Source: Penelope pileata (taxonomy: Eukaryota; Chordata; Aves; Galliformes; Cracidae). From it: 64,000 nt of DNA. The notes beneath the pieces are model-generated. The model saw only the letters and a list, made by a program, of their open reading frames with translations, was not told the DNA's origin and searched no databases. Below are positions 15,266 through 26,229 of the stretch, piece by piece. Position 1 is the stretch's first letter, and each line of letters starts with the position of its first letter. The position numbers were made by a program, and so were the translations under genes. Where the stretch lies: assembly GCA_013396635.1 (NCBI GenBank), contig WBMW01003911.1, positions 816,582-880,581 of the forward strand, given 5' to 3'.

Positions 15266-16750
15266 TTGGCAGCTGCCACTTCCACGAAGCTTCTCGATTT
15301 CAAAAATACACCAAAAGGAAAGTAAACTATTAATTTGTTAAAGTGTGAACAAGAGAGTAAAGGGAAAAAAAAAAAAACAAAAACATTAAATCTAGCAGTC
15401 TCTTAAAAGGACAGATAATGGAAAGGAAGGAAAGATACCACCACTTTCTCCAAACCATACAGAGTAACTAGATTCATCAATCATTTGTTACAAGGTTCGA
15501 TCTACGCTAAAAGAAAAAAAATTAAATTACAAAGTCATTAGGGAGTTAACATACAAACCAGTGCTTGTTTTCAATAATTAGACAAATGCTCGCCAACCAT
15601 TTCATCTCAGCCAAGTCCCCAGGGTTTTCATGAGACTTTGTACAGACAGACATATTCACCTGTTCAACATCAGCTGCACACGAAGGTCCAGCATTCCTTT
15701 CCCATTTTAGCCTTTGAAATTATCTTTGCAATTTTATAAGCTATACTGGATGTAACACTTAGGCAAAAAGAACAAGGCAAATAAAGGTTTGATGCTCATG
15801 CTGATAAGGACATAGGGTTGTAGGTGGTATTTTTTTTTTTATTATTGGCTTTTGCTTGTTTAGGGAGGAAAATTAGAATCCATTTTTAAACCAAGTTGAT
15901 TCTGTATGATAACATGCTGACTGGAATATGCAGTTACTAACAGACAAGACAATTTCAGTGCATGTAAAGCCTAAATTCCCGTGCATCATCACAGCTTTCT
16001 GAGTCCTCTAAGTCTGATAAAACCTACCAGTAAAGCAGTAATTGATGCAGCACAGATAAACAGGCAATAAGTACGTGTTGTGTTTTCTTTTAGGATCTCA
16101 CAATTTAAACTATAAATAATTTGAAGATTTAAGGAAATAAATGACCAAAATACTTAGTTTTCATTTTTTAGAAATCAAAAAAATTTGGCCCCCGCAAAAA
16201 AACCAAAATGATGCAATTACACTTGCACGTTTGTATTAAAAAAAACAACAGAACTTACTATAAAAGGTTTAAAAAATTAAAAGAAAAAACAGGCTTTCAT
16301 GCAGAGGAGAATCAGAATTTACATTCTAAGAATAATAAGGTTCACAATGAAAACAGTCAATGATTACTTCTCATTGTTGTGTGGAATATTGCTCTGATAG
16401 ACAACGTTATGAGACTTAAACTAATTCTGTCACCATATCAAATGAAAAATTTCCATTAAATGTACTTAACTCTAGAAGATTGAGAGAAGCATCAGATCAA
16501 CAGCAAGCACACATTCAATGCAAAAAGCAAACATTTAATCTTAACATTTTTTAATGTGAATTCTGAAGATTCCTATTTCTGGATTGTTTGCCGTATTTCC
16601 AGAAGTTAGTGGGTTATATGGAAAGTAACATCCAAAACATCCGGCATTAGATATACCATAAAGCATTACAAAAACCTTTGCCTTTAGAAAGGAATTTAAA
16701 AAAAATATGTAGCAACTCCTCGTTCCAAATTCAGAAGGTCCAGATTCATA

Positions 16751-16921
16751 CTAGAGATATTTGTTCCAAAAGGATTTAGCTCTGATGAAGTTCTCTACAA
16801 TATCACCCCTTGCTGGCCATTCTACAGAATGGCAGCAAGATCCATTACGTACAGAAACCATATGGCTACCAAGCCAGTGAGAATTAGAGCACTCAGCAGC
16901 ACCCAGCAACGGCAGAGGCGC
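16751..16921 (-). other. Candidate cryptic terminal exon in intron 7
   Basis: On the minus strand the tract CTCCATCTCTGTTCTGTAG is a good 3' splice site. What follows is open in the phase left by exon 7 for 56 codons (begins APLPLLGAAECSNSHW, ends AKSFWNKYL, stop at 16751-16753). In another phase, the one left by exon 6, it reads 32 codons of a hydrophobic tail (RLCRCWVLLSALILTG...) ending at a stop at 16822-16824. The stretch is more GC-rich than its surroundings. I see no poly-A signal AATAAA close downstream and recognise no family. It may be a transposon remnant or chance. Confidence 0.25.
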
Positions 16922-17294
16922 CTACAGAACAGAGATGGAGCTGGTTAAAAGAAGGGCAGATAGCAAGAGCTTCAAGGGGCTTAAAAATAAAATGCAATTT
17001 GAACAACTGTCTTTCCTCATCGCTATGGAATAACTCAATAAATGCTGCACACATTTTTTGCTATTATAATGTAAAAAACAATATATTTTCTGTGTAACTT
17101 AATAGAAAACTTCTTTTTTAAATGCCAAGTTCTTTAATCAAATTATAGCAACCTTGATGAGCCAGTTGATTAAACTAAAAAGAAGACTAATAAAACAAAG
17201 GAGTTTCCAACAAGACCACGTAAACCCTCTTTAACAGAGCTGGCATTAGCTATAATGAGCTACATTTATTCTTCAGCTGTGAAACAGCACTCAC

Positions 17295-17400
17295 CTCCTG
17301 AATGGTACTGCTTCCTGAGAAGTTGAGGTTGTACTCCCGCTGGACTTCTCGATGGGTGACAATCAGCATGAAGTTTTGATTTAATGACTCCTGCAGGGCC
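17295..17400 (-). CDS. FAF1: FAF1 exon 7 (start of UBL2)
   Basis: This 106-base exon follows CCATTTCAG and ends CAG GAG before GTGAGT. It completes the Gly codon from exon 6 and ends in phase 0. It encodes GALQESLNQNFMLIVTHREV, then QREYNLNFSGSSTIQE, which is the start of the second ubiquitin-like domain of FAF1 (its first two strands and the turn into the helix). The next residues expected in FAF1 (VKRNVYDLTS...) were not found to the left, so exon 8 lies outside the window. Exons 7 and 6 are separated by 8.0 kb. Confidence 0.97.
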
Positions 17401-20205
17401 CTGAAATGGTTGAAAGAAAAACAAGAGAATCAGGGATAAGCATGTTATAGCTTGTTTTACAGTTAGATGCAAAAACCCCAGGGTACCCTAAACTCTACAT
17501 GGACAAGTCCAGGCACAACATTATCATCTCTCTTTTCACTCTTAAATGCAAGGAAGCATGCTGAGAATGACCAAAGGCCATTCCTGAACTCTTTCCTTAA
17601 TAAGGTGACTGCAGCCTTTAAAGCTCTTCTAATGTTAAGTATTCTCTAAATTGAAGTGGCATCATCTTCACAAACATCAGGTATATTTAGCACTCATTAT
17701 GCCATTAATACCAAGCGTATTGATGACCAGACAAAATATCAAACTACAATGCATATTAAAAACTGATGTTAAGTAGAACAAGGCAAAGCATGCTCCCAAT
17801 TCTGTAGGGTTACCTGAGGCATAAATCAAATGGAAATTATTCCATTTAGTTTCATTCGAAGCACGAAAACCTAGCTAATTAGAACTGGAAAACTAACCAC
17901 AGCAAAATTTCTCTTGGGGTTATTGAGTATTTAGAAAAGTTAGTTCTGCTCAAATTGTTGTAAGTGTACATTAAAATATCTTTAATAATATGAATTAAAA
18001 GAAAATCTTAAGATACAGATTAAACAGGTCAATTTTACATCACAAACTTGGTTTTTGTGATTTTCCTGGTAACAAACCACCTAGATGTTAAAACACATCC
18101 TGTTTAATTAAGGTACAGAATTATGCAGCTATCTACTCTTCAAAATAGAAGACAGGACTTCTGTTATAGACAGGGCAGTTAATGCTGTGTACAAAAACTT
18201 GAATAGGCTACAAAACTGCATTATAACAGCTTGCTACATTTCTAAACAGGATTTACGCAGACTTGACCTGTTCAGTGGCATATGGAATTTAATTGGGTTT
18301 ATCTACTTTATTTCTTCTTATAACACGTTCTTACAAGAACACAAAACTTAAATATATTTGTCCTTCAGATCTTCTCTGTTCCATGGCACTTCAACGTGCC
18401 ATTCCTCTACACAATGAAGGACAAATTCCGTATGCAGATGAGCACAGCTGTATCTTAAGATACAAGAAGACAAGAAAGACTGCTAGATTGAGTCCTGATT
18501 TGTTAGTTTTTCCTTCTACTGTAATTACTGATCTGCAGTTCGGCTGCTCAGGTGCTAAGGAGCCCATGCAATACTCAGTGGATGCTTTAGCAAGAGATGC
18601 ATTATTTGCTTTAGCATCTCAAGAAAAATTACCTTACAAAAATATCTTCACTCAGCAACGTAATTTGGATTCTGTGACATCTTACACATAACAATCACAT
18701 ACTACAAAACAAAATCATAAAGTGCTAGTTCTCTTGTCTTTTATGTGTCTTTGTAATATAGAAGATTAATTCATTGTTAACGCTAGGTATGTTCAAACGT
18801 ATGACAGACGCCGTGGATGTGACAGAGATAAGTAATCTACGCTGACTGTGAAGTTAGCTCCACTTGTCACAAAACCTTGGAAGAACAGGCAGGAGAAAAT
18901 TAAAAATACTTCACAGTCCTGCATAAGAGAAAAGAAGCACTCTGAAAAGCTGCATGCCTATTTTCAAAGGTAATTCTCATTGGATTCTTAACAGAAAGTT
19001 TAGCATTGCCATAACCATACTTTCTTGTGGCAAACGTTCAGCAGCAACTAAAACATCCTGCTGTGCTTTTCCAGATTCTGATTTTTTTTTTCTTTGTTTT
19101 TAAGCAAATCCTGGAGGCGATATATGTAACTGTTCTAAATACATTATTAATTACAGCATATGTGAATGGCTCTGGATTCCATTGCCACAAAGGCTCTGCT
19201 AGAACTATTTTTGACTTTCAGAAAATCTTCTGTAGATGCAAGCTGATAGCACAACTGATGTTTTCATTTCGTAATTGATGTAAACACAGAATGAATCAGG
19301 CTAGTTCGATCAAACTCTCAGTCTCACAAAGCAAGCATAATACACACACTTCAATACTATCCAGATCCAAAATACAGTAGGCAAAAGAAAATTACACACT
19401 CCAAGTTTTCCATTTCTCTACTTAACTGGATGTGATAGTGGGAAGTACTTAGCAAAGGGGAAAAAAAATACTCTTCAAACACAGCTATTTTAAATGAAAT
19501 GCCTTAAAATTAAAAGTTTCAGTTTTCGAAGTAACTAATGATTTTGACACTTCTACATTTTGGATTTCTAAACAAGACAAGCTAATGTTAACAAGCAAAT
19601 TCTCAGTATTTATTCATAGCCAAATACAGTCAAAAAGCAGACTGAAAATTAGGGTGGCTAAAAAAAAGGAAAAAAAGAAAAAAAATGTTTCAAGAAGCAT
19701 TAGCAATTCAAGTGCATGGTTAATTATTCATCTTTTCTTCAGAAAAATAAGGGAACAAAGAACATGTGCCAGATAATGCTTACACAGAAATCAACTGACC
19801 CAATCCTCTGTACTCCCATAGCAAAACTTTACATTGCCTGGGAGCACCGAGACATGGACCATGCACAAAAGCCATGGAGAGGAGGAGTTATCAGTGTACC
19901 TGATGGGCAGCAGGTGCCAACGCTCCTCTGTGGGATGGGGTTGATTTGAACTTGCAGCTGGAGAACCAGCAATGTCAGTTCCTCCCAGACACATTTCCTC
20001 AAGCAATGATCAAATGTACAGGATTATTTAAGCAGGAGACTACTCCTGACAGTAAGCCAAAGCTTTTTTCTTTAAGACGTACGTAACTGTATTGACTGCC
20101 GCCTTTGCACATTTCTAAAATTATTGCTTCAATGTATGCAGCAGTTTCAGTTTCCTGCATATGTTATCAGTTGACTACAATCTTCCAAAAGAAATATCTG
20201 CATTA

Positions 20206-20264
20206 GAAGAGGGGAAGAAGAGGACAGGAAGAAGAAGAAGGAGATGAAGAAGAAGAGAAGAATA
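20206..20264 (+). repeat. Purine-only GAA/GGA tract
   Basis: This is nearly uninterrupted purine DNA built from GAA, GGA and GAG triplets, with two short breaks. It lies in intron 6. Confidence 0.9.
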
Positions 20265-20627
20265 TTAGGGGGAAACTCCAGTTCCCACTGAAGCCAAGAA
20301 AGATTTTTTTCTTTTTTTTTTTTTTGCCATCAACATTATCAGAATTTAATTAATCTGAAGTTTAATTAGTGGTGAAAGAAATCAAGTTCTGGAAGCAAAA
20401 TTAAAGTAGGCCACTTTTATCAGCACTGCTTCCCCCCTACTGCAAACTCTAGCTTTCAAAAGCATTTGCTGATAGGTTATACGTCGGTGTTACATTTTTT
20501 CCCCCCACTAAATGATTATACATTCACTTCAGCACAGGAGGCAAGGGAGCTTGGCAGTATTTTTAGGTACCAATCTTCCTTTATACGAATTCTGCCTACA
20601 TCTGAAAGAAGAAGCAAGTCTGAGAAC

Positions 20628-20664
20628 AGACATGAGAAAATAGACATGAGAAAATAGACCTGAG
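20628..20664 (+). repeat. 14-bp tandem repeat, 2.6 copies
   Basis: The unit agacatgagaaaat occurs twice exactly and is followed by a partial third copy with one change. Confidence 0.9.
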
Positions 20665-21147
20665 CCCAGGCACTGCTCTGATCAGATCTAGCAAGAGAAA
20701 CCTGGATCAGCTTAGGATTTCATACAGATTGCCTATGTAGCACTCATTGCTGTAGCATTATCACAACGAGCAGAAACCTCAGTGATGCACCAGGATTCAA
20801 CTGGAGTTGAAATTCCATACTATGCAAACAAAATGCTCCTCTTTAAAGCTGAAATTTCAAGGAACAGAAGCTGCAAGAAATTTTTTCACTGAACTCAAAA
20901 TCCCAAAATTAAGAGTTAAGAAGGTGATTGCTCAGGAGCTACTCCATCCAGATTTCAGTATAGCACGATTTATAAGCAAGTCTAATACATGAATATTCTA
21001 TCAAAACAATACTTAGCCCAAAAATGTATAACTGCAAATAATGCTGAACTTAAGGGGACAGCAACTGTTCAGTTCACACAATGTCAAAGAAAGATGAGAT
21101 TAGCAGAGGTATTCATATTTTAAGCTTCCAGGTCTTTTTTTTTTTTT

Positions 21148-21177
21148 NNNNNNNNNNNNNNNNNNNNNNNNNNNNNN
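21148..21177. other. Assembly gap (30 N) inside a T-run
   Basis: Thirty N are flanked by 13 T on the left and 7 T on the right. The true length is unknown. A homopolymer or an A/T-rich tail probably stopped the assembly. It lies in intron 6, away from exons. Confidence 0.98.
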
Positions 21178-22124
21178 TTTTTTTACTTCTTTGTGTTGTC
21201 ATGCTTAATACATAAAATAAATTGGTTGTATCTATTGTTAAATGACTGCTTTTAATGTCTTGATTTCTGATGTCATACTTTGCTTCTTAAATAGACTTTT
21301 TCTTTGAAATTCTAGTAATATTTTTTTAATTTTGAAACCAAAAGTATGCCCTTAATCAGAGATCAGCAAATACTTCTTGTCATTTTATTTGTTTTGTTCC
21401 TTTTTTAAAAATGAAATACATAATTTCCTAATAGGCAGTATCTTCCTCAGTCACAAGAATATTTCCCCAAAAACCTCAGATTTTTAAATAAATAGGTATG
21501 ACACAAGGTAATTAACATTTCCATTTTAAACTTACAGATTTATACAAGCTCATGTCAACAGAAGTCCAAATTTACTGTAATTACAGATTATTTACATTAA
21601 AACAAAATAAGAAATCAGTATGTAAATGTAATGTTTGTTGTAGCTAATGCAGCAGGAGATGGGTAGATTAGGTTCAAACAGCAATCAGTTAGCAAATCTG
21701 GCTAACATGTAAATGAGCAGAAGTCCTTTTGTTTACATTCTATTGCATTTTAAACTTCAGGATTTTTAAACTGTCTCATGAGCAGATGTGAAAATAAAAC
21801 ATTAATCTTACAATTCTTATTGATGCTTTCAAAGTAACTAAAGCAAGGCCCTGCTCGTGTCCAGCTAAACAGACAATACTAGTAATTGGAGCTGCAGGTT
21901 ACATCATTTTTAATTAACACTGCTACAGTTGATAACATTCACTAAACACTGTGCCATAATCACCACTGCTCTGCAACAATCTAGAAAACACATAGCCAGC
22001 AAAACACAGACCCATTACCTGAAATGCATATATAATTTTTATTCCTATCCACACAGACAATTACATTTCTTAAATAAATTACAATCACTTAGCAAAAACA
22101 CATTACTGTAATTATCTCCAAGCT

Positions 22125-22205
22125 ACAGAACCATAGAACTACTTAGGTTGGAAAAGATCTTCAAGCCCAACCATCAACCTGACCTACAGGTCGAACAGCA
22201 TTTAA
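22125..22205 (-). mobile_element. Short CR1 3' end
   Basis: The sequence acagaaccatagaactactt followed by aggttggaaaagatcttcaa and ccaaccatcaacctgaccta is the reverse complement of the CR1 3' terminus. It is a severely 5'-truncated copy of about 80 bases in intron 6. Confidence 0.9.
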
Positions 22206-24696
22206 CTGCTTTGAACTTTCCAGCAATACCTCAGGTATATTAAAAAAAAAAAGTAAAAATACAAAATAAATGACATCTATTCATTGAAGCACAACAACAA
22301 AAAATAATTTGAGAAGCACCTCCCAGAACACGCAAGACTGAAAGGCAAAAAGGGAAACCCATCAGGAAGACCGAGCTATATGGCCAGACCAGCACACCTA
22401 CACTTCTGATGCTCCCCTCTATTGCACTCTCCTAAGCCTTTTTCCTGGGTATAGCTGGCTTTCAAGAAGCACCCCAGGCAACAAAGGTAAGGAAAGCCAC
22501 AGTAAGGAAGTGAGGAATCCAGTCCAACAAAGTCAGCACAAGGGATCTCTCCCCCTGGACAATTAAATGATGGACTTCCTTTGGCACCTTTCATTTCATG
22601 ACTGATTTCCAAGGCAAATAATGCTCTTCTCACTTGTCTTATCTAGCAAATCCACACATATTCACTAGTTTCAAGGAGATCTGACAGTGTTACAGAAGAC
22701 TCAAATACTGCATGTAAATCAACAGCTGAGCAGAGAAAAGGGACCCAAATTACTGCCCACCTTAGTAAAAGCCTGCAGTACAACTGTAATCTTCTTATCC
22801 ATCCAACCAACGATCAGAAGAACTACCTACAGATGCTGTAGGTATCTCCTGTATGGTATTTCCTGTCATTCAGTATTACCTGAGTACCAAAATTACAGCT
22901 GGAGAACAGAGGCGGGGCAGGTTGACAGTCTATGCAGGTGAAAGAATGACATGGGTGCTACAAAATGCACGGGAAGAACTGAAGCACTGCCAGGGGTGGG
23001 CAAGATCAAGGGAAGCACAGAGAGAAAGAGAGAGCTGAGATAGTGAAGCTGTTGGGATGAGGCAGGAATTCACTAGAAATCATGCTTCATTACATCCACA
23101 GCTCACAGAACATGCTGTTATTGTTCTAGATGTGGTGCATGGACAGGTATGGCTTTGCCAACCTTCTTCACACCTCAATTTACTAGCATGTAAATAGTGC
23201 ATAGTAATGCAATAGTAATTCACTGGGTCTCTATTACCTATAAAAGCTTTAGATATGCCACTGATGAACAAAGATGCCCTAGGAGATTTCTCTTGTTTTA
23301 ACTGCAGGATCCCTTTGCCCTTCCATTTCGATTCCAGTTTAAATCAGTTCTGGGTTAGGTCCATTCAGTCTGTCACAAACTTCAGTGCCTATGCACCAAC
23401 ACATTGGAGAAGGATGTTCCAAATGCCATTCTCCCTGAGCATCAAGAATAGGCACAAATTGGAGTTTATGGAGCTGTGACCAGATTACTCCTTTTATACA
23501 TAAAATATTGAAATCTCAGTTTTTTCATATATCACTTTCTGGAGATAATCAAATCATGACTATTTATCTCTACTTCAAAATTAAAGGCATTTGAAGAAAA
23601 TGGCAGACGAACTCACAAAGTAAGAGGCAAAGTTCCTTAACATTCATTAATAACAGAGAGGAGAGCATCATGCTTTTAAAAATTGTGGGTAACAAACTAA
23701 TCTGAATAATAACTGACCTAACAGTAGGCAGTAAACAGTGTAACTGGGTTTGGTACATTGCTTCAATTAGATGCGTTTTGATCTGCATTGATGCTTTAAT
23801 TGGAGGCAAGCCTCCCCTTTCATCTAGAATTTATGACTCCAGGGAGATGATCTAGCCTTCAAATTATCTCTGTTTAAGTAGCCACTAATTAATCATCATT
23901 CACTAACCCAAAGCTACCAACTTTGTCTTAAAAATATCCAGAACTCATCTCCTCTATGAAACAAGTATAAACTCTAAAGGTAACACCCACTGTGATATTA
24001 TTAGGAAGTAAAGTTCTTTTAAGTTCTTCATCCAACAAAAAAAGTCTGAGAACTCTTTTTAAACAGCTTGTGGCTGTTCAACAGTTTATTTCAGCTGAAA
24101 TCAACAGCATTCTTCAGACTCTAGATTTCTTTCCAAAAATCAAAGCCATTAAAATACACTAGGTACCTGTGCAGAAAATTCTGGAATTAGCATCTACGTT
24201 GTTTTTCCACAGTATTTTCACTATTCTTCAAGCAGCTCCTTAAGCACAACAGCTAACTGTCCTCACACACAACTAAAGCTCCTCTCAGCACATACAATTC
24301 ACATCACAGCCCGCCATCACCCTTCTCCCTCTGTTCCACTACCTCCTCTCTTAATGCCGTTTATTATTATTTATTACCTTGTGTAATGTAAATCAGCTTT
24401 ATTTCCTCCACAGAATACAGAGTTACGTGCATAAGTACCTCTCAGTACTATACAGACTACTTCTAGTCATTAGGAAGTAATCTATTTATTCCTATTGATT
24501 GTCAAAGGATTTCCTTCATCTCATTTGCAGAATATTCTACTGTCTAACTAAGACAGCAGAAAAGTAATTCCCTCTTCAGACAACTTGAAGGCAATCCAGT
24601 CTAATGATTATGCAACTTGATCATTTCAAACTGCAATTCTTCCTGCTTGCTTGACATTCTAGGACCAGAGCTACTCACTTCAGACTCAATTACCGT

Positions 24697-24710
24697 GCAC
24701 CCTCTAGTGG
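24697..24710 (-). promoter_or_regulatory. CTCF-like motif
   Basis: gcaccctctagtgg is the reverse complement of CCACTAGAGGGTGC, close to the CTCF core. It lies in intron 6, about 0.7 kb left of exon 6. Motif match only. Confidence 0.3.
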
Positions 24711-25425
24711 CTGCAAAATAAAATTAATGTTTTCTTGGTAAGAACACATATCAGCCTACCTTTGAGAAACAGATGGACAGGAAAGAAAATACAGCAAATA
24801 AATGAAGTAACTAAAGATTACTTTACAACAATAAGGATTCAATTTTCCATAAAAAAAATTAATTTTCAAACCTCTGCAATATTCACTGATTAGTGAACAC
24901 TCGACTGTTAATTTTTTGAGTGTTGAAATCAGTAATAGAAGACATCCTGCTTACTCAGGGGTGTCTACCTATCTACGCTTTTTAAGTCCAAGAAAATACA
25001 ATAAAATAATGTAACAAACATTTCAGAAAGATTTTGATCTGCTGGAACCATTTGTACATGTTTATGTTAAGTGAATCAATCTAATGCGATAAACTATGAA
25101 AAGCCAGCTTTCATTTCCCCAGAGAAAAGATTTTTTAAAAATTAAGTCATAAAATCTGGAAGGTGTAAAATCCTGTATGAACTTAAGTATTTCATGTACC
25201 ACACCAAAGATTTTTTGTTTTTTTGTTTTTTTTTAAAGAAAGGTTATTATTAACAACCTTCTTTCAACAGTGAGGTTCTGAGGTAGTCAGTCCCAACACT
25301 TGGATCTTAGAGCAGTGAAAACATTTTGTATTTTCCGATTTTAGAATCCTGCAAGGATACATGCTGCTTCATAGAAAACATACAAAAAGAATCACACAAG
25401 TAGAATCTATGGACAAAAGACTTAC

Positions 25426-25514
25426 CCAGAATGACTTGAAGAAGGAGGAGGAAGGTCAGGTGTTAGAACATAAAGACTATTATTTTTTGGCAAGTGTAGA
25501 GTTTTTAAAACAGT
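25426..25514 (-). CDS. FAF1: FAF1 exon 6 (end of UBL1 and Pro/Ser linker)
   Basis: This 89-base exon follows TTTTCTTTCCTCAG and ends in TCTGG before GTAAGT. It opens in phase 0 and leaves two bases of a Gly codon. It encodes TVLKTLHLPKNNSLYVLTP, the last strands of UBL1, and then DLPPPSSSHS, a short Pro/Ser hinge before UBL2. The LHLPKNNSLYVLTPDLPPPSSS run is characteristic of vertebrate FAF1. The donor could in principle be cut one base earlier or later within the GGG run, but only the stated cut keeps exon 7 in frame. Confidence 0.96.
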
Positions 25515-25852
25515 CTGAGGAAAGAAAAAAATCACTGTAACTATAAAACATTTGATGATTTTGATATATTAGTTTACTTTATTCCTTTTAATTATTAATG
25601 ATTATTTACGACACCATCCGATTTTTATGGTGTTATTAATAGTAAATACATTCTCTTGGTAGGTGTGCCACACTGTATACAAAAACAACGCAAATTGAAC
25701 TGATGTTTTTATAATGCTTTAGTTTAAGAGTTCTTTGTATTGTTTTCACCTAACACTCTGAAACTCAGAATTCTTGCATTCTAATTCCCACCCTCTGAAC
25801 CTCAATTAGTAACACTGAATTCGGTTGACTGAAAACACAACTGAAAACTTAC
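25515..25852 (-). other. FAF1: FAF1 intron 5 (338 bp)
   Basis: This short AT-rich intron has clean GTAAGT and CCTCAG borders. It contains nothing beyond ordinary intron sequence. Confidence 0.92.
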
Positions 25853-25944
25853 ACTATCATCTACATCTCCAGTCTTCCACCCTTTTAACAGCATTTTAGA
25901 TGCAGGAATCTGAAGTTCGTTTTCTAGAATATGTTTGATATCTC
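25853..25944 (-). CDS. FAF1: FAF1 exon 5 (UBL1 core)
   Basis: This 92-base exon follows TTTTTTCTTCAG and ends at AGT before GTAAGT. It completes the Gly codon begun by exon 4 and ends in phase 0. It encodes GDIKHILENELQIPASKML, then LKGWKTGDVDDS. This is the central helix of the beta-grasp (ubiquitin-like) fold and the strand carrying the KGW motif. Substitutions relative to the mammalian protein as I know it are conservative, for example Asp for Glu after the Gly, His for Gln, and Ala for Val. The neighbouring intron 5 is only 338 bases, so exons 5 and 6 form a tight pair. Confidence 0.97.
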
Positions 25945-26229
25945 CTGAAGAAAAAACGAAGAAAATGTCAAGAAAACCATGTACAAAAGATACACATCTA
26001 CTACTTTATACTACTTTATTTCAAACAGTATTGTTCACAAATAAGCAAAGGAAATTTACTACAAACACCAGTTCTAGCACAGTTACCATTGTAACACACA
26101 CTTGAAACAGTAAAGAACAAATAATGCTAAAAATCACATAGAGCATGAACCTGACTCATACAATCACAGGAAGATTTGGTGATTTGAACACATATTTGAG
26201 TAGTGCTACACTGTGTATGCCAGATCCCA

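Larger units (their letters stand above)
1..17294 (-). other. FAF1: FAF1 intron 7, left part (at least 17.3 kb)
   Basis: The donor GTGAGT follows exon 7. I searched leftward for the next expected coding block (VKRNVYDLTSIPVRHQLWEGW) on the minus strand and did not find it, so the acceptor must lie before base 1. The stretch contains one CR1 3' end (5.0 kb), one ambiguous base, a 20-bp tandem duplication, a CTCF-like motif and one candidate terminal exon (16.75-16.92 kb). Open frames of 120-160 codons at 1055, 1519, 3445, 8811, 11600 and 13203 have no recognisable domain or exon context. I treat them as chance. Confidence 0.85.
17401..25425 (-). other. FAF1: FAF1 intron 6 (8.0 kb)
   Basis: This intron lies between exon 6 (GTAAGT donor) and exon 7 (ATTTCAG acceptor). 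It holds an assembly gap, a purine-rich GAA/GGA tract, a 14-bp tandem repeat, a short CR1 3' end at 22.1 kb and a CTCF-like motif at 24.7 kb. Other parts are anonymous AT-rich intron with chance open frames only. Confidence 0.9.

Noticed and set aside
15490..15510. A GGTTCGATC word resembling a tRNA B box
   Set aside because: There is no A box at a suitable distance and no cloverleaf around it.
16801..16925. The idea that this is FAF1 exon 8
   Set aside because: None of its three phases encodes the expected UBL2 continuation (VKRNVYDLTS), so it is not the canonical next exon.
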